IMG/VR virus record: IMGVR_UViG_3300046787_000234
Span: 1 to 20,883 of that record
Source: a virus
Length of the DNA: 20,883 bases
Strand: one strand, 5' to 3'
Position 1 is the first letter of the stretch; every line of letters begins with the position of its first letter. This document shows positions 6,048 to 13,081 of the stretch, in pieces. The notes under the pieces were generated by a model. That model saw nothing but the letters and a program-made list of their open reading frames with translations. It was not told the DNA's origin and searched no databases. Both the position numbers and the translations under genes were made by a program.

Positions 6048-7139
6048 ATGAGCGAGATCCTTTCACGTACAGTTGGCCCTAAAGCCGCTAAGAAATCCCT
6101 TCGTCGTGCTTTTAAAGCCAATCGTCCGTTGTTCCTTTGGGGTCCTCCAGGCATCGGTAAGTCAGACATTGTTAAGCAAATGGGCGTTGAGCTCGAAGCC
6201 CATGTTATTGATATTCGTTTGTCACTGTGGGAGCCCACTGACATTAAAGGTATTCCTTTCTTCGACTCAAATAACAACAAGATGTCTTGGGCACCTCCTA
6301 TCGAATTGCCCGATGCAGAAATGGCTGCAAAACATAAACAAATCATCTTGTTCTTGGATGAAATGAACTCTGCCGCTCCTAGTGTGCAAGCGGCAGCTTA
6401 TCAATTGGTTTTGAACCGACGTGTTGGTACTTATCACTTGCCTGATAACGTTTTGATTGTTGCCGCAGGTAACCGTGAAACTGACAAAGGTGTTACTTAT
6501 CGTATGCCTGCTCCGTTGGCTAACCGTTTCGTTCACTTGGAAATGCGTGTTGACTGGGACGACTATTTTGGCTGGGCTACTGAAAACAAGATCCACAAAG
6601 ACGTGGTCGGCTTCTTAACTTTCTCTAAGAAAGACTTGTATGACTTTGATCCTAAGTCAGCATCACGTGCCTTTGCAACGCCACGTTCTTGGGCATTCGT
6701 AAGCGAATTGCTGTTTGATGACGACGAAGATACTGACACATTAACTGATTTGATTTCAGGTGCAGTTGGAGAAGGTCTTGCTGTTAAATTTATGGCTCAT
6801 CGTAAAATTAGCTCAAAGTTGCCTGATCCTTCAGACATCTTGTCTGGCAAAGTTAAGAAAATGGACACTAAGGAAATTAGTGCTATGTACTCTTTGACTG
6901 TGTCATTGTGCTACGAATTGAAAGATGCTAGCGATAAAAACGACAAGAAGTTTAACGAAAAAGTCAACTTCTTCTTCCAGTTCATGATGGATAATTTTGA
7001 AACTGAATTGGTTGTTATGGGTACCAAACTTGCATTGACTCAATATCAATTGCCGTTGGATCCAGATGAAATTACTTGCTTTGATAACTTCCATGCCAAA
7101 TATGGTAAGTACATTGCAGCCGCTACCGAAAAGCGTTAA
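6048..7139 (+). CDS. MoxR-type AAA+ ATPase
   Basis: An ATP-driven remodelling or chaperone protein of the MoxR branch (AAA_5-like). Visible motifs are Walker A GPPGIGKS (32-39), Walker B IILFLDEMN (99-107) with D104 and E105, sensor 1 in IVAAGNRETDKG (N142), an arginine finger candidate in APLANRF (R160), and sensor 2 in ATPRSW (R213). The C-terminal 140 residues are helical and acidic and have no recognised motif. MoxR ATPases normally act with a VWA-domain protein encoded next door, as in RavA/ViaA; here the next gene is such a protein. The promoter at 5971-5999 and a good AGGAG site precede it. Codon use is marked by TTG for Leu and CGT for Arg, with hardly any CTA or TTA, unlike its neighbours, suggesting high expression or a different origin. 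The target in infection is unknown. Confidence 0.9.
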   Translation: MSEILSRTVGPKAAKKSLRRAFKANRPLFLWGPPGIGKSDIVKQMGVELEAHVIDIRLSLWEPTDIKGIPFFDSNNNKMSWAPPIELPDAEMAAKHKQIILFLDEMNSAAPSVQAAAYQLVLNRRVGTYHLPDNVLIVAAGNRETDKGVTYRMPAPLANRFVHLEMRVDWDDYFGWATENKIHKDVVGFLTFSKKDLYDFDPKSASRAFATPRSWAFVSELLFDDDEDTDTLTDLISGAVGEGLAVKFMAHRKISSKLPDPSDILSGKVKKMDTKEISAMYSLTVSLCYELKDASDKNDKKFNEKVNFFFQFMMDNFETELVVMGTKLALTQYQLPLDPDEITCFDNFHAKYGKYIAAATEKR

Positions 7140-7156
7140 TTTATAACCAAACCCAA

Positions 7157-7185
7157 TTGACACCTCCTTCGGGAGGTGTTATAAT
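7157..7185 (+). promoter_or_regulatory. Perfect consensus sigma70 promoter for the metallopeptidase/VWA gene
   Basis: TTGACA (7157-7162), a 17-bp spacer and TATAAT (7180-7185) form an exact sigma70 consensus. The spacer is occupied by an inverted repeat that also takes the last three bases of the -35 hexamer. Transcription would start near 7192, and AGGAG at 7206-7210 lies seven bases before the ATG at 7218. A GTAAATA at 7197-7203 resembles a late motif and may be coincidental. Confidence 0.85.
7160..7179 (+). terminator. C(UUCG)G hairpin between ATPase and VWA genes
   Basis: ACACCTCC (7160-7167) and GGAGGTGT (7172-7179) pair perfectly around TTCG, giving an 8-bp stem closed by the very stable C(UUCG)G tetraloop. 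It begins 21 bases after the ATPase stop, where an intrinsic terminator or an mRNA 3'-end protecting hairpin is expected. The following sequence TTATAATATATA is only partly T-rich, so termination may be incomplete. The same DNA is the spacer of the promoter at 7157-7185. Confidence 0.65.
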
Positions 7186-7217
7186 ATATACATACAGTAA
7201 ATATTAGGAGCAAAAAC

Positions 7218-8387
7218 ATGAGTTATTTAGACCCTATTGTAGATAAAATTGTCGTTGCACGAGTTGGCTTGCTACTGCGTCATCCCTTCTTCGGCAACAT
7301 GGCTACACGCCTTAAAATCGAAGATGCTACAGAATGGTGTGCTACTGCCGCAACGGACGGTCGCCATCTGTATTACAATCGAGACTTTTTTAAAGACTTA
7401 ACTACTAAGCAGGTTGAGTTCGTTGTTGCGCACGAAATTCTGCATAATGTGTTTGAGCACATGATGCGTGTCGAGGGTCGAGACCGCAAGATATGGAATA
7501 TTGCCGCAGACTATTCAGTTAACGGTACTTTGACTCGAGACCGAATCGGCGAAGCTCCCCCTAAGATTAAAATCTTCCACGACACTAAGCACTACGGTAA
7601 AAGCTCAGAACAGATCTATGACGAGATCTTTGAAAAGTACGACAACGATGAACTTGACCAGCTCGGTCAATTGCTCGATGATCATATTGACTGGGAAAAA
7701 GAAGGCAAGGACGGCAAGCCGCAATATAGTAAAGAAGAACTAAAACAGATTCGAGACGAGATCAAAGAAGCTATGATGTCGGCTGCTCAGGCTGCTGGTG
7801 CAGGTAATGTACCTGCAGAAATTGGTCGAATGATCAAAGAGCTTACTGAGCCTAAGATGAATTGGCGTGAAATTCTGCGTCAGCAAATTCAAAGCACAAT
7901 TAAAAACGATTATACATTTATGCGTCCTAACCGCAAGGCGTGGCACATGAGTGCAATCTTGCCAGGTACTAACTACGATGAGACCATTGACATTTGCATT
8001 GCAATTGACATGAGTGGCTCAATTGGCGACCAACAGGCTAAAGATTTTATTAGTGAAATCAAAGGCATCATGGACGAGTACAAAGAATACAAGATCAAAT
8101 TGTGGTGCTTTGATACTAAGGTTTATAACGAACAAGACTTTGACGGATACGGTCAAGACATCATGGAATATGAAGTCAAGGGCGGTGGCGGCACTGAGTT
8201 TGATGCTAACTGGGACTACATGAAGAAGCATGATATTAACCCTAAGAAGTTCATCATGTTCACAGACGGGTATCCTTGGGGTAGCTGGGGCGACGAAAAC
8301 TACTGCGATACAGTATTCATCATCCACGGCAACAACACTATTGTTCCACCGTTTGGTGCTCACGCATACTATGAATTTAAGGATTGA
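7218..8387 (+). CDS. HEXXH metallopeptidase / VWA-domain protein (DUF2201-like)
   Basis: The N-terminal part has a zincin-like signature, VVAHEILHNVFEHMMR (69-84) with H72, E73 and H76, followed by WNIAADYSVN, where D98 may be the third ligand. The middle (about 130-235) is charged and helical and includes a KMNWREILRQQI helix. The C-terminal part is a VWA-like domain: the MIDAS residues are IAIDMSGSIG (D264, S266, S268), T326 in GGGGTEF, and D350 in MFTDGYPWG. This two-domain layout is that of the DUF2201 family. VWA proteins of this kind pair with MoxR ATPases, and the ATPase gene is directly upstream, which strongly suggests one working complex. It has its own consensus promoter. Its end overlaps the next gene by 17 bp. 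Whether peptidase activity is used, and on what, is unknown. Confidence 0.9.
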   Translation: MSYLDPIVDKIVVARVGLLLRHPFFGNMATRLKIEDATEWCATAATDGRHLYYNRDFFKDLTTKQVEFVVAHEILHNVFEHMMRVEGRDRKIWNIAADYSVNGTLTRDRIGEAPPKIKIFHDTKHYGKSSEQIYDEIFEKYDNDELDQLGQLLDDHIDWEKEGKDGKPQYSKEELKQIRDEIKEAMMSAAQAAGAGNVPAEIGRMIKELTEPKMNWREILRQQIQSTIKNDYTFMRPNRKAWHMSAILPGTNYDETIDICIAIDMSGSIGDQQAKDFISEIKGIMDEYKEYKIKLWCFDTKVYNEQDFDGYGQDIMEYEVKGGGGTEFDANWDYMKKHDINPKKFIMFTDGYPWGSWGDENYCDTVFIIHGNNTIVPPFGAHAYYEFKD

Positions 8388-8937
8388 TGGAGATGCGTTT
8401 AGTGCGGGTCAAATTAAAAGTAAAATTTGGGCCGCACAAGAGTTAGAAAAAGTAGTGGCTCAGCTAAAGGTTGAGCCACTACGTATAACTATTCTAGGCG
8501 GCTGGTATGCTCTGCTACATTTTATTTTGCAGTCAAGGAACAATGTAAAAATAGAATATTGTAGATCTTACGACATTGACGCAAGTGCGTGTGTTAGTGC
8601 AAATATAATCAATAATGCTTGGGAAATAGATAATTGGCAATTTAGGTCATTTCCAAAAGATGCAAACTTATGCACCTACGACGACTCTACTAATTTAGTA
8701 ATCAATACCTCAACTGAGCATTTCGATAGCAGTATGTGGTTTGATAAAATTCCAGCTGGAACATTATGTTTGTTTCAAGGTAACGATCTAGTAATTGATG
8801 ATCATGTAACTCGACCTAACAACTTAGACCATTTTAGATCGCTATGGCCTCTAACTACAGAACTATTCGCAGGCAGCAAATTCTTCGAGTTTGACGATGC
8901 ACCGTACACTAGATACATGATAATCGGAATAAAATAA
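8371..8937 (+). CDS. Class I SAM-methyltransferase-like protein (188 aa)
   Basis: I chose the ATG at 8371, which overlaps the VWA gene by 17 bp; the frame is open further upstream, but that part is a shadow of the VWA gene. RITILGGWYALLHF (38-51) resembles the Gly-containing first strand and loop that bind SAM, SYDID (66-70) is placed like the acidic end of the second strand, and NLVINTSTEHFD (108-119) is placed like motif IV. The end, TRYMIIGIK, would be the last strand. I recall close relatives in T4-like marine phages annotated as methyltransferases. The glycine pattern is weaker than the usual GxGxG, so catalysis is uncertain. No target-recognition domain is present. The next gene begins directly after its stop. 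Confidence 0.6.
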   Translation: MNLRIDGDAFSAGQIKSKIWAAQELEKVVAQLKVEPLRITILGGWYALLHFILQSRNNVKIEYCRSYDIDASACVSANIINNAWEIDNWQFRSFPKDANLCTYDDSTNLVINTSTEHFDSSMWFDKIPAGTLCLFQGNDLVIDDHVTRPNNLDHFRSLWPLTTELFAGSKFFEFDDAPYTRYMIIGIK

Positions 8938-9216
8938 ATGGCACTAAAAAACGGAAAGCCTAACGCATTAAATGCCCTTGATTTGCGAAAAGTATCATTT
9001 CCTGCAAATCACTTTCACTATACTCTATTATCAAAGTATACCCCAAATTACCATAAACTAGTAGATCAATGGATTTATTCAAATCTCAATAGTCGATACT
9101 ATGTAGGACAAGCTGTTGATCTAGTTGACAACACTATCGTCTACGTTACTAAAGTAGGTTTCGAACAGGAAAAAGAACTTAGCTTCTTCAAACTTGCCTG
9201 TCCACATCTAACCTAA
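8938..9216 (+). CDS. Hypothetical protein (92 aa)
   Basis: The ATG comes immediately after the stop of the methyltransferase-like gene (TAAATG), so it is probably co-translated. The product begins ALKNGKPNALNALDLRKVSF, with a central amphipathic helix (PNYHKLVDQWIYSNLNSRYY) and two strands near the end (VDLVDNTIVYVTKVGFEQEK). It looks like a small soluble protein with several Tyr and His. I do not recognise its family. It ends the block read from the VWA promoter; a 42-base AT-rich gap follows. Confidence 0.7.
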   Translation: MALKNGKPNALNALDLRKVSFPANHFHYTLLSKYTPNYHKLVDQWIYSNLNSRYYVGQAVDLVDNTIVYVTKVGFEQEKELSFFKLACPHLT

Positions 9217-9247
9217 TTGATAATTAATAAGCATATATAATTTATAT

Positions 9248-9254
9248 AAGGAGG
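9248..9254 (+). promoter_or_regulatory. Full-length Shine-Dalgarno AAGGAGG
   Basis: AAGGAGG is an exact anti-SD match, four bases before the ATG at 9259, and is the strongest ribosome-binding site in the window. The gap before it (9217-9247) is almost all A and T. It contains TATAAT at 9236-9241 but no -35 hexamer at a workable distance, so I call only the ribosome-binding site. Confidence 0.75.
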
Positions 9255-9258
9255 TCTT

Positions 9259-9480
9259 ATGACTGAAGAAACAACCGCGAAACCTGCGGCACCAGAAGCT
9301 GTACCGCAAGAATCCACTGATCTATCTATTAGTGATCTTGGTGCGATGAAAACCATTATCGACATTGCTAGTTCGAGGGGTGCATTTAAACCCAATGAAA
9401 TGATTGCCGTTGGACAAACATATAACAAATTATCTACATTTTTAGAAACTGTAGCAAAAACATCTAAGCAGGGAGCTTAA
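9259..9480 (+). CDS. Conserved small phage protein (73 aa)
   Basis: The first 20 residues are Thr/Ala/Pro/Glu-rich and probably disordered (TEETTAKPAAPEAVPQES). The rest is a helical block, LSISDLGAMKTIIDIASSRG then FKPNEMIAVGQTYNKLSTFL. A short protein with the same plan, 'L..DL......IID....RGAF...E...VG......FLE', occurs in T4-like cyanophages by memory and is of unknown function. A strong AAGGAGG site suggests high translation, which would fit a structural or binding protein made in quantity. The next gene starts one base after its stop. Confidence 0.8.
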   Translation: MTEETTAKPAAPEAVPQESTDLSISDLGAMKTIIDIASSRGAFKPNEMIAVGQTYNKLSTFLETVAKTSKQGA

Positions 9481-9481
9481 T

Positions 9482-10129
9482 ATGCAATCCTTAAAACACG
9501 TAGGAAGAATCCGAGCTACTGGTCGTAGATGTATGGTAGTGTTTAGAACACTTCCAGGAGATGCATTTAGCTGCCTTGTTATTCAAACAGAAAGTCTTAC
9601 TCCAGACTATCATGACCAACTAGTTAGCTTGGTTGAATCAAGTGCGGCACAACTTGCAAATGAGTTTAGTGAGGTTCTTGCTCGCGCTCTTTTCTCAGAC
9701 GGTAGTACTATGTTACCAGCGTTACATGTAAAAGGTCTTCTAGCTAAGTTCCCAACTGATGCAATTGAAATGATTCCTAATAATCAAAGTACTATTTTGT
9801 TATCAGAACTTAATCAAGTTATTGCGCAACAAGCAGGTGTTAGTGTTCAAGATCTTGCTATCAAGGCTAATAGCGCACAAAACGTCGAGATTCAAGAGCT
9901 TGCAAAAGTTCAAGATATCAGTCCACAAACTGGGAATACTGACCCAGTAATGGATCAAGGTAGAACTACAAGTGCATCTGTTAACGAAACAAATGCTCCT
10001 CTATCTGACATTGATCTAGCTAAGAAATTCCGCAGTGATGCAGATCGTCTAAGCAAAGAAGCGGCAGAGCTACGTAGACAAGCCGAAGCTCTTGCACCAA
10101 CAAAGAAAAAAGTTGCAGTTAAAGAGTGA
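9482..10129 (+). CDS. Conserved phage protein with C-terminal coiled coil (215 aa)
   Basis: The N-terminal domain (about 1-115) begins QSLKHVGRIRATGRRCMVVF and continues with RTLPGDAFSCLVIQTESL, YHDQLVSLVESSAAQLANEF and a core ending in STILLSELNQVIAQQAGVSV. A Ser/Thr/Asn-rich linker of about 40 residues follows. Residues about 170-206 (LAKKFRSDADRLSKEAAELR onward) form a strong heptad-like helix, and the C-terminus is Lys-rich. I recall this whole architecture from T4-like cyanophages as a protein of unknown function. It starts one base after the preceding stop, and its stop overlaps a GTG start as GTGA. Confidence 0.8.
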   Translation: MQSLKHVGRIRATGRRCMVVFRTLPGDAFSCLVIQTESLTPDYHDQLVSLVESSAAQLANEFSEVLARALFSDGSTMLPALHVKGLLAKFPTDAIEMIPNNQSTILLSELNQVIAQQAGVSVQDLAIKANSAQNVEIQELAKVQDISPQTGNTDPVMDQGRTTSASVNETNAPLSDIDLAKKFRSDADRLSKEAAELRRQAEALAPTKKKVAVKE

Positions 10130-10446
10130 TCAAAGGAAAGGTATTTCCCAAGGACGTAATCGATCATTGGCCTGAAGTATTTGGGGAGATTACATTAAAT
10201 GTAGTCCCCTTAAAATACTTAGACTCGATTACTGTCACTTTTAAAAATACAAAAATTTGGGAAATTAAATTAAGCTCTTCACAGGCGCAAGATAATTGGG
10301 ATTCATTTGAACAGAATCTCAAAGAAATGCTCGCCTCTTACGAGAGCGAGATCGAAAACGTAGATTTTAAACTCGACACTGAACGAGTTAAAAATGATAT
10401 GATTAAACACACTAACCGATTTTTAAAAAAGCGTAAACTAAAATGA
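10126..10446 (+). CDS. Conserved phage hypothetical protein (106 aa), GTG start
   Basis: The likely start is GTG at 10126, which overlaps the previous TGA as GTGA; no ATG lies nearby in this frame, and the sequence from the start (IKGKVFPKDVIDHWPEVFGE) looks fully coding. It is followed by strands (NVVPLKYLDSITVTFKNTKI), an amphipathic helix (AQDNWDSFEQNLKEMLASYE) and a conserved-looking end, ENVDFKLDTERVKNDMIKHT then a basic FLKKRKLK tail. The pattern matches a protein I recall from T4-like cyanophages, without known function. The basic tail could bind nucleic acid. Its stop overlaps the thyX start as ATGA. Confidence 0.8.
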   Translation: MIKGKVFPKDVIDHWPEVFGEITLNVVPLKYLDSITVTFKNTKIWEIKLSSSQAQDNWDSFEQNLKEMLASYESEIENVDFKLDTERVKNDMIKHTNRFLKKRKLK

Positions 10447-11111
10447 ATGTACGTCTACTCAGCTACTCACAACCAACAAAAGAATTTGCAGATTTGGGCA
10501 TCGATGATGCACAGGAACTCATTGCGTATTGTGCCCGTGTGTCCAATCCAAGCAACCAACTTAACACAGAAACAAGTGAAAAGCTCATCAGATATCTTGT
10601 TAAACACGCTCACTGGAGCCCACTTGAAATGGTCTCAGCTTGCGTTGAAATCGAAACAACAAGGGATATTGCTAGACAAATTCTGCGACACAGAAGCTTT
10701 GCCTTCCAAGAGTTCAGTCAACGATACGCTGATCCAACGAAGGATCTCAGCTTTGTATTGCGAGAAGCCCGACTCCAAGATACGAAGAATAGACAGAACA
10801 GCGTAGAAACAGATGATGCTGCGTTAACTGAAGAATGGAATCGCAGGCAACAAGAAGTAATTGACCTAGTTAAGAAAAACTACGAATGGGCTATTGGTGC
10901 AGGTATTGCAAAAGAACAAGCTCGTGCTATCCTTCCTGAAGGTAACACAGTTAGTCGTTTATATATGAATGGTACACTACGTTCGTGGATTCACTTCATT
11001 GAATTGCGAAGTGCAAATGGTACGCAAAAGGAGCATCAGATTGTTGCCTTAGCATGTGCCAAAGCAATTGCTGCTATTTTTCCAATGGCAGATTCTATTA
11101 GTAATCCTTAA
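10443..11111 (+). CDS. thyX: Flavin-dependent thymidylate synthase ThyX
   Basis: ThyX makes dTMP from dUMP using methylene-tetrahydrofolate, NAD(P)H and FAD, and supplies thymidylate for phage replication. The signature RHRX7S is present as LRHRSFAFQEFSQRY (81-95) with R82, H83, R84 and S92. HWSPLEMV (57-64) is the conserved folate/FAD region, and ILPEGNTVSRLYMNGTLRSW followed by HFIELR is the substrate-binding half. The length (222 aa) is normal for the family. The start is coupled to the preceding gene by ATGA. Its end overlaps the convergent glycosyltransferase gene by 14 bp, so any terminator must lie inside that gene (see 11153-11191). Confidence 0.95.
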   Translation: MNVRLLSYSQPTKEFADLGIDDAQELIAYCARVSNPSNQLNTETSEKLIRYLVKHAHWSPLEMVSACVEIETTRDIARQILRHRSFAFQEFSQRYADPTKDLSFVLREARLQDTKNRQNSVETDDAALTEEWNRRQQEVIDLVKKNYEWAIGAGIAKEQARAILPEGNTVSRLYMNGTLRSWIHFIELRSANGTQKEHQIVALACAKAIAAIFPMADSISNP

Positions 11112-12162
11112 ACTGCTCCGGTGGATGCATCCTAATATGATGCTCAAACTCTAATGCTAGCCACTGATAATCGTTTATCTTGGCTAGCATTTGTTTATTG
11201 TCCTTATAAGTTTCACCGAACCATTTTCCTGCACTAGCTCCGCCTTTTACATATTCTCCAAGTGGGCGGTGACCTCCCTTAGTGATCCAAGCATTTAGTG
11301 TTTCTTCTTGATTCTGTCGAGCAATAGTACCGGATGCTAATTTTGCACATTCTCTAAATGCACTCCTCCATGCAAGCATAGGACTTGTTGCTGAATTGTT
11401 AATGTTTGATATTTCATCCATTACTTTTATTTTTGCACCTATACTAGTAGTTACATCAACTGCTGTGCTAGCATTAGCATTTAAAATTAAGTGCTTCGGA
11501 ATTAACTTAACGCCGCCGATTCCGTACTCTAATCCGTTTATCGGATTTAAACTTTTCCAAATGTGGATTACATCGAAGTCCCATTCTGGAACTGCATAAT
11601 TAAAATCAAATGCATCAATTACTGTAGCATCTGCATCTACTACCCAAAAGAAATCAGATGTAGACAGTTTTGCGGCTGTTAAGTGTGCGGCAAATATTCC
11701 CTTAACTCTAGATACATGTTTAACATCTGGTCTTTTTTCTTTTACTAAACGTAAATTCTTTTCATAATTGTTTTCATCAAACGAGATAAAAAATACATCG
11801 TACCACTGGCGGTATATTTTAGCAGGAACTATTTTTTTGTTTACAAAATCTATGTTGCTAGTGTCTAATGATATACCCTTAGGTACCAAATATATACTTG
11901 CACTACTTGACATAAACTCATACACATATTGCAGTTCCCACAATGTTAAATCAAAATTTAAATAATGTTCCCACCCGTATAACTCAATATCAATATACCA
12001 AACAAAGTTTGTTGTATTTTCGTGTAATGTCGATTTAACAAGATCTACAATATTAGTTGTTATTCTTTTAAATTTAGCAAAGGGATACTTCTCTGCCAAT
12101 AAGTTAATTTTCTCTTTGGATGCAGGAGTATTGTGGGTGTAATAAAATACAATGTCTTTCAT
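11098..12162 (-). CDS. Glycosyltransferase-like protein A (354 aa)
   Basis: Residues about 118-300 form a GT-A-like domain: YDVFFISFDENNYEKN (121-136), then VKGIFAAHLTAAKLSTSDFF (153-172) and the metal/sugar-nucleotide DxD motif WVVDADA (D176, D178), followed by NPINGLEYGIGGVKLIPKHL (207-224) and LAWRSAFRECAKLA. The same blocks in the same order appear in the next upstream gene, so the two are paralogues. This copy has an extra N-terminal segment (about 1-115) with a YIDIELYGWEHY stretch of unknown role. It is probably a retaining or inverting sugar transferase using a nucleotide sugar; donor and acceptor cannot be told. It is the last gene of the minus operon, two bases from its neighbour, and its end overlaps thyX. 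Confidence 0.65.
   Translation of the reverse strand: MKDIVFYYTHNTPASKEKINLLAEKYPFAKFKRITTNIVDLVKSTLHENTTNFVWYIDIELYGWEHYLNFDLTLWELQYVYEFMSSSASIYLVPKGISLDTSNIDFVNKKIVPAKIYRQWYDVFFISFDENNYEKNLRLVKEKRPDVKHVSRVKGIFAAHLTAAKLSTSDFFWVVDADATVIDAFDFNYAVPEWDFDVIHIWKSLNPINGLEYGIGGVKLIPKHLILNANASTAVDVTTSIGAKIKVMDEISNINNSATSPMLAWRSAFRECAKLASGTIARQNQEETLNAWITKGGHRPLGEYVKGGASAGKWFGETYKDNKQMLAKINDYQWLALEFEHHIRMHPPEQFKDY
11153..11191 (+). terminator. Strong hairpin downstream of thyX, inside the opposing gene
   Basis: AATGCTAGCCA (11153-11163) and TGGCTAGCATT (11181-11191) are perfect 11-base reverse complements. Between them, GATAA/TTATC (11166-11170 and 11175-11179) form a second 5-bp stem closed by TCGT. 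On the plus strand the right arm leads into TTGTTTATTG, which is T-rich enough for a plausible rightward terminator 42 bases past the thyX stop. It lies in the coding end of the minus-strand glycosyltransferase gene. On the minus strand no T run follows. Confidence 0.5.
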
Positions 12163-12163
12163 A

Positions 12164-13081
12164 TTATTCTTTGTCTAAAAAACCGTTGCCAGCCCTGTAT
12201 TGTTGTAAGTGTACTGCTTTGAAAAATTTACTAGCAGATGCATCTAAATCTGCAACTTCTAGATCGAGTGCGTTTTTTAATTCTTTTCCTAACCATTGAG
12301 TTCGGTAGGTAAGGTCTGTTGCAGGACCGTATCCTTGCTTCTCCCAGTAACTGCCTAACCATTCAAAATCTCGAACATTGACATAATCCCAATCTGTGCA
12401 ATTAGTCATGTAACAACCTTCTCTAGCACCCATCATGGCCCAATCTCCGTTAGTAACATCTGCGCCGACATTAAGCCATACTAGTAACCTCTGTAAATTT
12501 TTCCAGTGGATTTCTTTTTTAAATTCTTTGTTAGCTGTTCGTACTCCGCGGTCTAAGCTCATCTTAACACCTTCTCGGAATCCTGCACGCCATGCTTGAA
12601 AGGGACTTGCATTATTATATACATCGCTGTAACAACTATTCATCTGAATGTATTCTGCATCCCAGCAAAAATCAACTTGAGCATTAGGATCATCGGCAGG
12701 TGCATTTTCGTGCGTTTTCATGTTAAGCACATATTCTTTTGGCCATAATTTTAATCCGCCATTACCATACATAAGCCCGTTAACTACATTATAACCTGCC
12801 CAAGAGATGACGCACTTTGACAAATCCTTGTGTTCGTCGAAGTTAACTTCTTGATTTAAAAAATCTTCTCTTACAATATTATCACCGTCTACTGTAACAA
12901 AACGGTCAGTGTCACTTAAATTTGCACATGCTTTGTGTGCAGCGTCACTGCCTTTTACACCATGAACACGTTTTGCCCACGGTACCTTTGCTAACAAATC
13001 TGCATAATTTTTTTCTGCATTTGGCTCATCATAACTAAGGTATATAATGTCGTAGTCTAAAATTTTAACTGTTTGTGTCAT
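12164..13081 (-). CDS. Glycosyltransferase-like protein B (305 aa)
   Basis: I chose the ATG at 13081, which overlaps the upstream gene by 17 bp; a TTG at 13108 in the same frame would add nine residues and has no better ribosome-binding site. YDIIYLSYDEPNAEKNYADL (10-29), VKGSDAAHKACANLS (42-56), the DxD motif TVDGDN (D65, D67) and VVNGLMYGNGGLKLWPKEYV parallel protein A closely, as does PFQAWRAGFREGVKM. The C-terminal third is rich in Trp and Tyr and includes WLNVGADVTNGDWAMMGARE. It is likely a GT-A-fold glycosyltransferase and a diverged duplicate of A without A's N-terminal extension. Donor and acceptor are unknown. Confidence 0.65.
   Translation of the reverse strand: MTQTVKILDYDIIYLSYDEPNAEKNYADLLAKVPWAKRVHGVKGSDAAHKACANLSDTDRFVTVDGDNIVREDFLNQEVNFDEHKDLSKCVISWAGYNVVNGLMYGNGGLKLWPKEYVLNMKTHENAPADDPNAQVDFCWDAEYIQMNSCYSDVYNNASPFQAWRAGFREGVKMSLDRGVRTANKEFKKEIHWKNLQRLLVWLNVGADVTNGDWAMMGAREGCYMTNCTDWDYVNVRDFEWLGSYWEKQGYGPATDLTYRTQWLGKELKNALDLEVADLDASASKFFKAVHLQQYRAGNGFLDKE

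Noticed and set aside
6032-6346. Minus-strand 104-codon frame over the start of the MoxR gene
   Set aside because: It runs through the Walker A region of a firm ATPase gene on the other strand, and no neighbouring gene runs in that direction.
7984-8011. Two TTGACA hexamers in the VWA gene
   Set aside because: Neither has a -10-like hexamer at a workable distance; they come from Ile-Asp-Ile/Met codons around the MIDAS motif.
8230-8370. 47-codon N-terminal extension of the methyltransferase-like frame
   Set aside because: This stretch lies inside the MIDAS end of the VWA gene in another frame; the ATG at 8371 gives a protein that begins like the relatives I recall.
9217-9247. AT-rich gap with TATAAT, as a promoter for the 73-aa gene
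   Set aside because: The nearest -35-like hexamer (TTGATA, 9217-9222) is only 13 bp away and none is present at 16-18 bp, so I kept only the ribosome-binding site.
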